From Pseudomonadota bacterium (GTDB taxonomy: Bacteria; Pseudomonadota; Gammaproteobacteria; Burkholderiales; Burkholderiaceae_C), in NCBI GenBank assembly GCA_031119395.1, contig JAVHYA010000010.1, positions 22,480-86,479 of the forward strand: a stretch of DNA of 64,000 bases, written 5' to 3'. Below, one piece after another: positions 41,738-53,650 of this stretch; position 1 is the first letter of the stretch, and each line of letters begins with the position of its first letter. A program made the position numbers and the translations under genes. The notes beneath the pieces were generated by a model. The model worked only from the letters and a program-made list of their open reading frames with translations, was not told the DNA's origin and did not search any database.

Positions 41738-42610
41738 ATGAAACCGTTCGCTTTCCGGCGTGTGCTTGCTGCCTCCTTGCTGCTGCTTTGCATGCAGCAG
41801 GGCGTGCGCGCGTCCGACATCTACGGCTACGTCGACGAGCGCGGGGTGGCGCACTTCGCCGCCGAGAAGCTCGATCCCCGCTACCAGCTCTTCTTCAAGG
41901 GCGGCCAGAGTTTCGACACGGCCGACGGCCTCGGGCTCGGCCGGGCGCTGCCCGGCGGCGGCCAGCTGCCGCCGGCCTCGCAGACGCTGCTCGCGCTGTT
42001 CGAGAAGTCCTCGGCCTACAGGCCGGCCAAGGCCGCGCTGCAGGAAGCGTCGAAGCGCCACGGGATCGACTACGAGCTGCTGCAGGCGCTGGTGGCGACC
42101 GAGTCGGGCTTCGATGCCCAGGCCGTGTCGCCCAAGGGCGCGATCGGCCTGATGCAGCTCATGCCCGCCACGGCGCAGCGCTACGGCGTGCAGGCCGACC
42201 GCAAGCGCACGCTCGAATCGAAGCTGCACGACCCGCGCATCAACATCGCGGCAGGGAGCCGCTATCTGCGCGACCTGATCGCGATGTTCGAGGGCAGCCT
42301 CGAGCTGGCGCTGGCCGCCTACAACGCGGGCGAGGGCGCCGTGCAGCGGGCCGGCAACAAGATCCCGAACTACCGCGAGACGCAGAACTACGTGCGCACC
42401 GTGCTGCAGCTTTACGCCTACCTCAAGCCGGGCGCCACGACCGGGGGCCGCCGCGGCGGGGGCAAGGTGCCGGGCCGCATCCGCATGGAGCTGCCGGGCG
42501 CATCGGCGCCCGCGGCCGGCGGTGCCATCGGCCGCGGCAACCGACCCGCCGACAATCCCCTGCCGCTGCCCGAGCTCTCGCTCGACAGCACCCGGCCGCG
42601 CGCCGACTGA
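41738..42610 (+). CDS. Lytic transglycosylase of the SLT family
   Basis: A 290-residue secreted enzyme that cleaves peptidoglycan glycan strands. It has a Sec signal (cleavage near VRAS, residue 26), a DUF4124-like segment (DIYGYVDERGVAHFAAE, about residues 27-43), then an SLT domain with catalytic Glu122 (ATESGFDAQAVSPKGAIGLMQLMP) and LALAAYNAGEGAVQ. The C-terminus is Gly/Pro-rich. It sits between parE and parC, possibly in one operon. Confidence 0.92.
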   Translation: MKPFAFRRVLAASLLLLCMQQGVRASDIYGYVDERGVAHFAAEKLDPRYQLFFKGGQSFDTADGLGLGRALPGGGQLPPASQTLLALFEKSSAYRPAKAALQEASKRHGIDYELLQALVATESGFDAQAVSPKGAIGLMQLMPATAQRYGVQADRKRTLESKLHDPRINIAAGSRYLRDLIAMFEGSLELALAAYNAGEGAVQRAGNKIPNYRETQNYVRTVLQLYAYLKPGATTGGRRGGGKVPGRIRMELPGASAPAAGGAIGRGNRPADNPLPLPELSLDSTRPRAD

Positions 42611-42646
42611 AGCGCGGCCCCTCGACATTCCAGTGACCGACCGACG

Positions 42647-45027
<2,381 letters not shown>

Positions 45028-45028
<1 letters not shown>

Positions 45029-45219
45029 TGGGCGGCATCGACTTCAGCGCACTCGGTCTGCTGATCGGCGGGCTGGGCGGCGTGTTCAGTTTCTGGATCG
45101 GCCGCAAACTGCGACAGAAGCGCCTGGACAAGCGCCGCGAGCGCGACCGTGCCGCCACGCTCGCCAACGAGAGCCGGCAGGCCCGGCGCGCGCGCGAGCG
45201 GCGCGAACAGGGCAAGTGA
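45028..45219 (+). CDS. Small basic membrane protein coupled to parC
   Basis: A 63-residue protein: an N-terminal hydrophobic Gly-rich helix (about residues 7-25, ALGLLIGGLGGVFSFWIG) and a highly basic coiled-coil-like tail (KLRQKRLDKRRERDRAA...). It starts in the TGATG stop-start overlap with parC. No family recognised. Its position suggests co-expression with topoisomerase IV. Confidence 0.65.
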
Positions 45220-45336
45220 GACCCCTGCGGCCGTCCGAGCGGCCGGCCTGACGCGCAGGTCGCCCGGTATCCGACGCGCGCAAGGGAAAAGTCGTCACGC
45301 TGCGCGGCCCTGCTCGCACGGCAGAATCCCGACACC

Positions 45337-46506
45337 ATGGGCAACCTGCCGATCGTCATCGACCCACGCTCCGTCATCCTGCTGGCCGGCATCATGGGCA
45401 TCGTCATGGCGGTCGTGGTGTTCTTCATGCGGCGCAGCTATCCGTCCAGCATCCGCGGCCTGCGCGAGTGGGCCTGGGCACCGCTCGTGGCGTTCGCGAG
45501 CACGATGCTCTTCTCGGCGCGCAGCGTGCTGCCCGACCTGCTGACGGTGGTGGCCGCCAACATGGTCCTGTTCCAGGCCTGCATCCTCTACTACGCCGGC
45601 AGCCAGCAGTTCCTGCTCGGCCACAGCCGCGTCGGCGGCTGGACGCTGGTGAACCTGGCGATGGGCGCGGTGCTCGCCTGGTTCACACTGGTGCGGCCCG
45701 ACTACGAAGCGCGGCTGCTGGTGGTGACGCTCCTGGTCACGCTGCTGTTCCTCAACCACGCCGGACTCTACGTGCGCCACCGCGGCTACGTGTTCGGCAT
45801 GGGGCTGATGACGGGCCTGCTGCTGCTGCAGGCGCTGGTGGCGGGCTTGCGCTTCGTGTCGGCCGTGTTCGGCCTCGCCGGCAGCGACCTGATGGAGGCG
45901 ACCTGGATCCAGTCGCTCTACATCACCATGTACTCGCTCACCGTGCTGCTGCTGAGCATCGCGGCCATCCTGATGGCGACGGACCGTGTGCACACCGAGT
46001 TCGAATACCTCGCCAGCCGCGACCCGCTCACCGGCGTGCTCAACCGGCGTGCGCTGCTCGACGCCTGCGAGGCCGAGGCGAGGCGGCTGCCGCGCGCTGC
46101 CGGGCGCAGCATGGCGCTGCTGATGATCGACGTGGACCATTTCAAGCGCATCAACGACCGCTTCGGGCATCAGCAGGGCGATGCCGTGCTGCGCGAGGCC
46201 GTGCAGCGCATGCAGCAAGCAAGCGGCGAAGCGGGCGTGCTCGGCCGCTACGGCGGCGAGGAATTCGCGCTGCTGCTCCCGGGTGCCGATGCGCAGACTG
46301 CGCTGGGCCATGCCGATCGCCTGCGCCATGCCGTCGCCGCGCCCTTTGCGCCCGGCTCGCCGCTGCAGCCGGTCGGCTCGGTGTCGGTGAGCATCGGGGT
46401 GGCGGCGGTGTCGGCGCACACGAGCGTGGATGCGCTCTTCGCCAGTGCCGATGCGGCGCTCTACCGCGCCAAGGCGCAGGGCCGGGACCGGGTGGTGGCG
46501 GCCTGA
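45337..46506 (+). CDS. Membrane-bound diguanylate cyclase
   Basis: A 389-residue protein with six to seven N-terminal transmembrane helices (about residues 13-215) and a GGDEF domain. The active site is intact as RYGGEEF (GGEEF at 306-310), and DVDHFKRINDRFGHQQGD is the substrate-binding helix. The allosteric I-site RxxD expected just before the active loop is absent, so product inhibition at that site is unlikely. It should make c-di-GMP in response to a membrane or periplasmic signal. Confidence 0.93.
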   Translation: MGNLPIVIDPRSVILLAGIMGIVMAVVVFFMRRSYPSSIRGLREWAWAPLVAFASTMLFSARSVLPDLLTVVAANMVLFQACILYYAGSQQFLLGHSRVGGWTLVNLAMGAVLAWFTLVRPDYEARLLVVTLLVTLLFLNHAGLYVRHRGYVFGMGLMTGLLLLQALVAGLRFVSAVFGLAGSDLMEATWIQSLYITMYSLTVLLLSIAAILMATDRVHTEFEYLASRDPLTGVLNRRALLDACEAEARRLPRAAGRSMALLMIDVDHFKRINDRFGHQQGDAVLREAVQRMQQASGEAGVLGRYGGEEFALLLPGADAQTALGHADRLRHAVAAPFAPGSPLQPVGSVSVSIGVAAVSAHTSVDALFASADAALYRAKAQGRDRVVAA

Positions 46507-46875
46507 CCCGCTTCGACACCGCGCCGGGGAATGCCCAATCCCTCAGCGTCACGACGTTCGAGGCGCGCCCGATCGTCCATGCGCGAGTCCGCGCATGAAT
46601 GCAGGGCGGACCGCGCGATCCTGGCGGCCACACGACGCGCGCCCTCGCCGGCACGGCCGGTCGCCTCGGCGGTGAAGGCCGACACGACGGTGGCTTCGCC
46701 GTCTCCCTTCGAGCCATCCAGAGAATGACTCCCGCACGACCACGTGGTACGCCGCCCTGTCCGTGGCCGTCAAGGCCAGCGGCCGGCGCCCGGCCGGCTC
46801 ATGCCCCTGAACGACGAACAGGCGGTGGGGTCGTGCAGACGCCACCGCCTCCTGGCCGGTCGGGCAGGGCGCGGC
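46507..46875. other. 369-bp intergenic region, no gene seen
   Basis: No frame has convincing coding character. A perfect hairpin, catgcgcg-agtc-cgcgcatg, lies at 46578-46597 and may end the diguanylate cyclase transcript. The rest has no recognised RNA gene or repeat. Confidence 0.5.
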
Positions 46876-48015
46876 TCAGCGCAGGCCGCGCCACCACAGC
46901 TGGTTGCTGCGCGGCTGGCCGATGGTGAGCACTTCGCCGATGACCGGCGTGGCGAGCGCGATGTTGTTCTTCTGCGCCAGCGCGGACAGCCGCTCCAGCG
47001 GGTCCTGCCAAGTGTGGAAGGCGAGGTCGAAGGTGCTGTTGTGCACGCCGTACAGCACCTTGCCGCGCACGTCCTGGAAGGCCTGCACGGTCTCCTCGGG
47101 CGTCATGTGCACCATGGGCCAGTAGGCGTCGTAGGCGCCGTTCTCCATCAGCGCGAGGTCCATGCCGCCGAAGCGCTCGCCGATCTGGCGAAAGCCGCCG
47201 AAGTAGCCCGAGTCGCCGCTGTAGAAGATGCGCTGGCCGCCGCTCTCGAGCACCCACGACGACCACAGCGTGCGGTCGCGGTCGTTGAGGCTGCGGCCCG
47301 AGAAGTGCTGCGACGGCGTGGCCGTGAGCTGCACGCCGGCATGCGCGGCCGACTGCCACCAGTCGAACTCGGCAATGCGCTCGGCGGCCACGCCCATCTC
47401 CTTCAGGCGCGACCCCACGCCCAGCGGCACGAAGTAGCGCTGCACCTTGCCGTTGAGGTACTCGATGGTCGGCACGTCGAGGTGGTCGTAGTGGTCGTGC
47501 GAGAGCACCAGCCCCTCGATCGGCGGCAGGTCCTCCAGCTTCAGCGGCGTGGGGTGGAAGCGCTTGGGCCCCACGAAGCTGAAGGGCGACACCCGCTCGC
47601 CGAACACCGGGTCGATCAGCCAGTAGCGCCCCTGCAGCTTGAGCAGGTGCGAGGAGTGGCCCAGGCGGATCACGTGGTTCGCGTCGCCCGGCAGGGCGTC
47701 GAGCTGGGCGCGCGTCACGGCCTGCACGGGGATCGCGTCCACCGGCACCGTGCCGGTCTTGGTGCTGAAGAAGAAGCGCGACCAGATGCGCCACGCGCTC
47801 TGCGTGGGCTTGGCGTCGGGATTCGGCGGGTTGTGGAAGCGCCGGTCTTCCACCGAGTACTGCGGCGACTGCTCGTAGCGCGTGGCCAGGTCGTCCGGCT
47901 GCCCCGTCGCGCAGCCGCTGGCGGCGCAGGCGGCGGCCAGCATCCAGCCGTTGCGCAGGCGGCGAAAGGGGGTGCGGCCCGGGGTCGGGGCAGGGGGCGT
48001 GGGAGCAGCGGTCAT
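46876..48015 (-). CDS. MBL-fold lipoprotein hydrolase (NAPE-PLD/RomA-like)
   Basis: A 379-residue metallo-beta-lactamase-fold protein with a lipoprotein-type signal (SG-C, Cys35). The metal motif SHDHYDHLD (about residues 174-182) and later ligands in YSGDSGYFGG and GVHNSTFDLAFH match the RomA / N-acylphosphatidylethanolamine phospholipase D-like family. The substrate may be a phospholipid or phosphodiester. The ATG at 48015 is followed by a long Pro-rich n-region, so the exact start is uncertain. Confidence 0.87.
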   Translation of the reverse strand: MTAAPTPPAPTPGRTPFRRLRNGWMLAAACAASGCATGQPDDLATRYEQSPQYSVEDRRFHNPPNPDAKPTQSAWRIWSRFFFSTKTGTVPVDAIPVQAVTRAQLDALPGDANHVIRLGHSSHLLKLQGRYWLIDPVFGERVSPFSFVGPKRFHPTPLKLEDLPPIEGLVLSHDHYDHLDVPTIEYLNGKVQRYFVPLGVGSRLKEMGVAAERIAEFDWWQSAAHAGVQLTATPSQHFSGRSLNDRDRTLWSSWVLESGGQRIFYSGDSGYFGGFRQIGERFGGMDLALMENGAYDAYWPMVHMTPEETVQAFQDVRGKVLYGVHNSTFDLAFHTWQDPLERLSALAQKNNIALATPVIGEVLTIGQPRSNQLWWRGLR

Positions 48016-48221
48016 GAAGTCGAACGGTAGCGCCGGCGGGGTGCGATGGCGACGGCCGAGCATCGTCGCTGCCGGCGGAGCGCGTCATTTCGACACGGTA
48101 TCGGCGTGTTTCGCATTGTTGCGGGAGGCGCATCTCCCCCGCTGCGGCTAGGCCATGCGGCCAATGGGCAGGCGCGGCACGCGGCGCCATAGTGCCCGCC
48201 GGCCGATGCCTGGAGAGCCCG

Positions 48222-49817
48222 ATGCCCGACAACCGCCATCCCATCATCTACGTCCGCGGCTACGCGATGACGAGCTCGGAGCGCGACGAGACCGCGGCCG
48301 ACCCCTTCTGCGGCTTCAACGCCGGCTCGACCGTGTACCGCGCCACGGTCGACAAGAAGGCCGCGGCGCAGAAGTTCGTGTTCGAGTCGCCCGTGGTGCG
48401 GCTGATCTCCGACTTCGGCTACCAGAACTGCTACCAGAACGGCCTGGACATCCTCGACGAGGACTGGAAGCCGCCGCCCGGCGACGACGGCGCCGATGCC
48501 GACGGCATGCCGGCCGCGTCGATCGTCGTCTACCGCTACTACGACAGCGGCTCGGGGCTGCTGGGCGACGGCCAGGCGCGCGACATCCGCTTCTATGCGC
48601 AGGGCTTGAGCCGGCTCATCCTGCGCGTGCGCGACCTGGTGGCGCAGCGCCAAGGCCCGGGCTACCGCCAGGAGGACTTCCGCTGCTACCTGGTGGCGCA
48701 TTCGATGGGCGGCCTGGTGGTGCGCGCCTTCCTGCAGAACCCCGCGCTGGGCGACGACGCGGCGCGCGACTGCGTCGACAAGGTCTTCACCTATGCGACG
48801 CCGCACAACGGCATCGATGCGGCCGGCATCAACGTGCCGGGCTGGCTCTCGGTCGCCGAGATCAACACCTTCAACCGCGAGAAGATGGCGGACTTCCTCG
48901 GCAGCCCCGCGGTGGACGGGCGCGTCGACGCGCTTCCGGCCGACATCCGGCCGCCGGCCAGCCGCTTCTTCTGCATGGTCGGCAGCAACCGCGGCGACTA
49001 CGAGGCCGCGCAAGGCGTGGCGCGCATGTTCGCCGGGCACGGCAGCGACGGCCTGGTGCGCATCGACAACGCCACGCTGTGCGGCACCGACGCGAACGGC
49101 CAGCGCACGCCCGTGGCCACCGCCTACACCTACCGATCGCACTCGGGCTACTTCGGCATCGTCAACTCCGAGGAGGCCTACCAGAACCTCACGCGCTTCC
49201 TGTTCGGCGACGTGCGCGTGGACCTGTGGTTCGACGTCGACCAGGTTGCGCTGCCGCCCGACATTGCGCAGGACGCCGACGTCGATGCGCTCTACCAGGT
49301 CGAGCTGCTCGCGGCCCCGCGCGGCAAGCGCTGGTACCTCAGCCGGCGCATCGCCGAGGAAGACTCGCCCGCCTGCCGCACGCACAAGGAGCTCACCGAC
49401 CCGGCCAGCACGGGGCGCCGCTCGATCTACCTCTCGACGGTCTTCCTGGCCAACCGCGCGCGCGTCAACCGCGACCGGCCCACGCTGGCCTACGCCATGA
49501 CGCTCGGCGTGCGCGTGCCCGACTACCAGGTCAACAAGAAGTTCTGGCTCGACGGCCACTACGAGGGCAGCTCGCTCTTTCGCGACACGCTGGTGGTCGA
49601 GATGGCGCCGCCGCCGGACGGCGCGGCGGGCGGGCCGTGGAGCGTGAAGTACGGCTGGCAGACCGACACCGCCGGCCGCGCCTCGCTGCCCATCAGCTAC
49701 CAGCGCGTGCAGGACGACAAGCTCGAGTTCGTCGTGCCGCTGTCGACCCAGGGCGCGGCGCTCAGCCGGCCGGGCATCACCGGCAAGGTGCGGCTGGAGG
49801 TCGGCGCCTGGGCCTGA
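48222..49817 (+). CDS. Large lipase-like alpha/beta hydrolase
   Basis: A 531-residue protein with an alpha/beta-hydrolase core. It begins PIIYVRGYAM, has the nucleophile elbow VAHSMGG with Ser161, then FTYATPHNGIDAAG, as in triacylglycerol lipases and PGAP1-like acylhydrolases. The C-terminal about 180 residues form an additional domain of unknown function. There is no signal peptide. A GGAGA ribosome-binding site precedes the ATG at 48222. It lies 157 bp upstream of a patatin gene, with a dispersed repeat between them. Confidence 0.85.
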   Translation: MPDNRHPIIYVRGYAMTSSERDETAADPFCGFNAGSTVYRATVDKKAAAQKFVFESPVVRLISDFGYQNCYQNGLDILDEDWKPPPGDDGADADGMPAASIVVYRYYDSGSGLLGDGQARDIRFYAQGLSRLILRVRDLVAQRQGPGYRQEDFRCYLVAHSMGGLVVRAFLQNPALGDDAARDCVDKVFTYATPHNGIDAAGINVPGWLSVAEINTFNREKMADFLGSPAVDGRVDALPADIRPPASRFFCMVGSNRGDYEAAQGVARMFAGHGSDGLVRIDNATLCGTDANGQRTPVATAYTYRSHSGYFGIVNSEEAYQNLTRFLFGDVRVDLWFDVDQVALPPDIAQDADVDALYQVELLAAPRGKRWYLSRRIAEEDSPACRTHKELTDPASTGRRSIYLSTVFLANRARVNRDRPTLAYAMTLGVRVPDYQVNKKFWLDGHYEGSSLFRDTLVVEMAPPPDGAAGGPWSVKYGWQTDTAGRASLPISYQRVQDDKLEFVVPLSTQGAALSRPGITGKVRLEVGAWA

Positions 49818-49828
49818 AGCGGCACGAA

Positions 49829-49892
49829 GTTCAAGGCAAAAAGTGGCTCCAGCGCCCACGGTGTGGGCGCAAGCAGCTATCGATTCAGTAGC
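49829..49892 (-). repeat. 64-bp dispersed repeat, copy G (intergenic)
   Basis: Minus strand: gctactgaatcgatagctg, then the perfect hairpin gcgcccac-acc-gtgggcgc, then gccactttttgccttgaac. It is the best-formed copy, between the lipase and patatin genes. Confidence 0.85.
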
Positions 49893-49974
49893 AATTGCTC
49901 ACCGCCATAGGCCATTTGCCGGATGGGCACAGGCCGTGGATGCGTGAAGGATTTCACGATTCGAACGAGCCGAC

Positions 49975-52900
49975 ATGGACGACACGATCGCGCAGATGGT
50001 CAGGCAACGCCGCCAGGCGCTGCACGGCACCGACCCCGGCCACCGGGCCTGGGGCCTGGCGCTGTCCGGGGGCGGCATCCGCAGCGCGACCTTCTGCCTG
50101 GGCCTGCTCAAGGCCCTGGCGCAGCGCCGGCAACTGCTCCATTTCGACCTCATGTCCACCGTCTCCGGCGGTGGCTACGTCGGCGCGACGCTCGGGCGGC
50201 TGTGCACCCGTGCCACCAGCGGCGACGACGTGCGTGCCATCGAGGGCGCATTGGCCGAGGTCGACAAGGTGCGCCTGGGCTGGTGGCTGCGCGCCAACGG
50301 GCGCTACCTCATTCCCGGCGGCATGCGCGACACGCTCTTCGCCGCCGCCCTGTACCTGCGCAACCTGCTGGGCACGCACATCGAGCTGGCGATCGCCGCC
50401 ATGCTCACCGGCGCACTGCTCGCCACGGTCAACCTGTTGATGTGGGAGGCGATGGCGGCCACCGTCGACCTGGACGGTGCGCAGGCGGTCGACCCCCTCG
50501 TGGTCCAGGCCACCCGCCTGCCCACGCTGTGGCTCGGCCTGCTCGTCCCGTGGGTGCTGTCGATCGTGCTCGCGCAGGCCTACTGGTCCGTGCGTGACCG
50601 GCCCTCGTGGTTCTTCCTGCTCAGGCAGCTCGCGATGTGGGGCATCGGCGGCACCCTGGCCTGGGTGTTCCGCGACGGGCTGCAGCAGCACTTCGGCGCG
50701 CCGCGCTGGCTGGCGCCGCTGTTCGCGGCCTTCGCGGCGGGCTGGGTGTTCGCGCTGGCCGGCGTCGCCGTCTGCAACCGCGACGGCGCCAAGGCCAGCG
50801 CGCTGCGCAACCGCCTCACCGACTGGCTGGCCAGCCTGCTGATGCTGGCCCTGGCGCTCGCGTTGCTCGGCCTGCTGGACTGGGCCGCCTGGTGGTTCGC
50901 GGCCCACACGCAGAAGACGCGCGCCTCCTGGGGCGGCGTGCTGCTCGTCGGCGCTGCCGGCCTGCGCGGCGTGCTGCCGCTGCTGCTCAGCGGCAAGCAG
51001 GAGGCGCCCGGCATCGGCCGCCAGGCGGCGATGGCGCTGGCCAGCCTCGTCGGGCTGGTCGTGGCCTTCGTGCTGGCGGCGTGGTGGATCGGCGTGCTCT
51101 ACGCCGGCGTGCTGCTGCCGGTGTTCACGCCGGCCGGGCTGGACTTCGCGCGCGGCTGGGTGTGGCTGGCGATCCTCGGCGGCGTGGTGGCGGCCTACGC
51201 CTTGCTCACGGGCCGCAACTTCGCCTTCCTCAACCTCTCGTCGCTGCACATGTTCTACAAGGCGCGCATCGTGCGCGGCTACCTGGGCGCGGCTAACGCC
51301 CGGCGGCTGGGCGCGGATCCGCTGGCCGAACTCTCGGCCCAGGACCCGCCGGACGTCCCGGTGGGCGAGGTCGATCCCGGCGACGACATCGCGATGCGCC
51401 AGTACGCACCGCACCGCAGCGGCGGGCCGGTGCACCTCGTCAACGTCTGCGTCAACCAGACGCACGACCCGCGGCAACGCCTGTTCAACCGCGACCGCAA
51501 GAGCCTGCCGCTCACCGTGGCGCCCGAGGGCTGGATGCAGGCCGCCGGCACGGCCTGGGCGCAGGCACGCGGCGACGGCGCGATGACGCTGGGCGCCTGG
51601 GCCGCCATCTCGGGCGCCGCCGTGTCGCCCGGCCTGGGGCGGCTCAGCCGCAGGGGCCTGGCGGCGCTGTCGGTCTTCGCCGGCCTCAGGCTGGGCTACT
51701 GGTGGAACAGCCGCGAGGCCGGCATCGCGCAGCGCGGCGCCGGGCGGCGCGTCGGCGGCCTGGTGCGCAAGACGCACTTCATGCTGCTCGAATGCTTCGG
51801 CGCCTTCCCGGGCAGCAGCTCGCCGGACTGGTACCTCAGCGACGGCGGGCATTTCGAGAACACCGGCGCCTACGCGCTGCTGCAGCAGGAGTGCGAGCTC
51901 ATCGTCATCGCCGACTGCGGTGCCGATCCCGACTACCGCTTCTGCGACATCGAGAACCTGATCCGCCGCGCCCGCATCGACCTGCATGCCGACATCGACT
52001 TCCTCAAGCCGTGTGCCGGCGCAGGGCAGGGCATCGACGGCGTGTTCGGCTCGCTCGGCGACCTGGCCTCGCAGGCCAGCCAGGCCTGCCTGGCGCTGGC
52101 GGAGGTGAGCTACGCCAGCGGGCGCACCGGGCGCATCGTGCTGGTCAAGCCCAACATGTCGGCCGAGTTGCCCGTCGACCTGGTGAACTTCAAGGCCGCG
52201 CACCCGCTCTTCCCGCAGCAGCCGACCACCGACCAGTTCTTCGACGAGGCGCAGTGGGAGAGCTACTTCCGCCTGGGTGCCGAGATCGGCCACCGGCTGG
52301 AAGGCGACATGCTCGCGCGCGTGGCCGGCGACATCCACGGCCTGTTCGAGTTCGACGACGGCCAGGCGGCGCGGGCCGTGGCCGCGCCGCCCGCTGCAGG
52401 CGCCCCGGCGGCGGGCGCCAGCGCGGCCAGCGCCGCGATCGCGGTCAGCCGGCTGCAGTCGCGCGTGCTCCGGGCCGGGGCCGTCACGGCCTCGCTCGGG
52501 CTGGGCACCGCGGCCACACTGGGTGTGGCGGCCTGGCAGGGCATCGACACCTGGCGCACGCAGAACGCGGAGAAGCTGCGTGCCGAGAGCCTGGCCTTCA
52601 AGGACCTCACGGAGCGCTGGGCGCGCCTGCGCGTGAATGCACCGCCGGGCGAGGCGCCGGCTTCGCTGGCGGCCGAACTGCTTCGCACCGGCGACCTGCT
52701 GTGTCGCGAGGGCGGCGAGAACTTCATGGCCAATTTCCGCCTGTCGGTGCGCATCGTCGACGACGCCAAGGCGGCCTGCCAGCAGGAGCTGGACAACGCC
52801 GCGCGTGCAGCAGGCGACGCGGCGCCGGCGCGGGTGAGCAGCAGCCCGGCCTGTGCCCGCCTGCTCGATCCGGGCAACGGCATCGATTGCCTGCAGGCCG

Positions 52901-53595
52901 AGCGGGCGCCGGCGTGCGCGCCGCGCTACTGGGCGCGCGACTACAGCGGCCTCACGCCGCCGCAGGCCAACTGCAGCGGCTTCGCCTCGGGCGCGAGTTC
53001 GATGGTGGCCGCCATCTGGGGCCGGCTGCGCGCGCCCTTCGAGGTGCGCTTTCGCGATGTGGAGGTGGTGGCCGAGCCGCCGACCACGGGCGATGCGGCG
53101 GCCGGCGCATCGCCCTCGGCTGTCGCTGCGGCGCCGCCCGGCCAGCCGTACCCGGCACCGGCCGTCGAAGGCACGCCGGCACGGCCTTCTGCCGAGTCGC
53201 CCGCGTCCGCAGCGCCGGCCACGCCCTCTCCCGCGGTGCTGGTGTCTTCCGACGCCTGCCGCGGCAAGCTGGTGTACATCCAGGCCTACGGGCCAGAGCA
53301 GCGCGAGGCCGCGCGTGCCCTGCGCGACCCCTGGCGCGCGCTGGGCGCGACGGTGCCGCCCATCGAGGACGTGCTGGCCTCTTCGCGCCATGCCGGCCGT
53401 GCGCCGCCGGCGGGCTATGCACAGCCGACGATCGTGTTCCACGATGCCGCATCGCAGCCATGTGCCCGCCTGCTGGCGGCGCGCGGTGCCTCCGCGGGGA
53501 CCTGGGCCCTGCGGCCCCTGCCTGCGCGCCTGAAGGCCACGCCCGGCACGCTGGAGGTGTGGCTGCCGCGCGCGACCGGCTATGCGGTGAACTGA
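49975..53595 (+). CDS. Large membrane patatin-like phospholipase
   Basis: A 1206-residue protein. The N-terminus has the patatin oxyanion motif SGGGIRSATF (31-40) and a nucleophile-like VSGGGY (Ser64). About eight transmembrane helices follow (roughly 135-412), then the catalytic-Asp motif SDGGHFENTG (Asp623), so the catalytic domain is split by a membrane insert. Another hydrophobic stretch lies near 835-855, then a cysteine-containing region and a C-terminal domain (about 1100-1206) resembling LytR_C-type domains. It likely hydrolyses membrane phospholipids. The gene is convergent with a CorA-like gene and downstream of a lipase-like gene. Confidence 0.85.
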   Translation: MDDTIAQMVRQRRQALHGTDPGHRAWGLALSGGGIRSATFCLGLLKALAQRRQLLHFDLMSTVSGGGYVGATLGRLCTRATSGDDVRAIEGALAEVDKVRLGWWLRANGRYLIPGGMRDTLFAAALYLRNLLGTHIELAIAAMLTGALLATVNLLMWEAMAATVDLDGAQAVDPLVVQATRLPTLWLGLLVPWVLSIVLAQAYWSVRDRPSWFFLLRQLAMWGIGGTLAWVFRDGLQQHFGAPRWLAPLFAAFAAGWVFALAGVAVCNRDGAKASALRNRLTDWLASLLMLALALALLGLLDWAAWWFAAHTQKTRASWGGVLLVGAAGLRGVLPLLLSGKQEAPGIGRQAAMALASLVGLVVAFVLAAWWIGVLYAGVLLPVFTPAGLDFARGWVWLAILGGVVAAYALLTGRNFAFLNLSSLHMFYKARIVRGYLGAANARRLGADPLAELSAQDPPDVPVGEVDPGDDIAMRQYAPHRSGGPVHLVNVCVNQTHDPRQRLFNRDRKSLPLTVAPEGWMQAAGTAWAQARGDGAMTLGAWAAISGAAVSPGLGRLSRRGLAALSVFAGLRLGYWWNSREAGIAQRGAGRRVGGLVRKTHFMLLECFGAFPGSSSPDWYLSDGGHFENTGAYALLQQECELIVIADCGADPDYRFCDIENLIRRARIDLHADIDFLKPCAGAGQGIDGVFGSLGDLASQASQACLALAEVSYASGRTGRIVLVKPNMSAELPVDLVNFKAAHPLFPQQPTTDQFFDEAQWESYFRLGAEIGHRLEGDMLARVAGDIHGLFEFDDGQAARAVAAPPAAGAPAAGASAASAAIAVSRLQSRVLRAGAVTASLGLGTAATLGVAAWQGIDTWRTQNAEKLRAESLAFKDLTERWARLRVNAPPGEAPASLAAELLRTGDLLCREGGENFMANFRLSVRIVDDAKAACQQELDNAARAAGDAAPARVSSSPACARLLDPGNGIDCLQAERAPACAPRYWARDYSGLTPPQANCSGFASGASSMVAAIWGRLRAPFEVRFRDVEVVAEPPTTGDAAAGASPSAVAAAPPGQPYPAPAVEGTPARPSAESPASAAPATPSPAVLVSSDACRGKLVYIQAYGPEQREAARALRDPWRALGATVPPIEDVLASSRHAGRAPPAGYAQPTIVFHDAASQPCARLLAARGASAGTWALRPLPARLKATPGTLEVWLPRATGYAVN

Positions 53596-53650
53596 GCGAG
53601 CCGGCCCCGGCAACCCATGCCGGCGCGGCGGCGGACCGAGGCGCCCAGCC

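Noticed and set aside
46507..46875. Several overlapping open frames of 60-110 codons
   Set aside because: They have no ribosome-binding site, Arg/Ala/Pro-rich random-looking composition, and all frames are open because of the high GC content.
49954..53613. Antisense open frame of about 1200 codons opposite the patatin gene
   Set aside because: Low-complexity Arg/His/Gln-rich translation without motifs; the plus-strand frame has clear patatin motifs.
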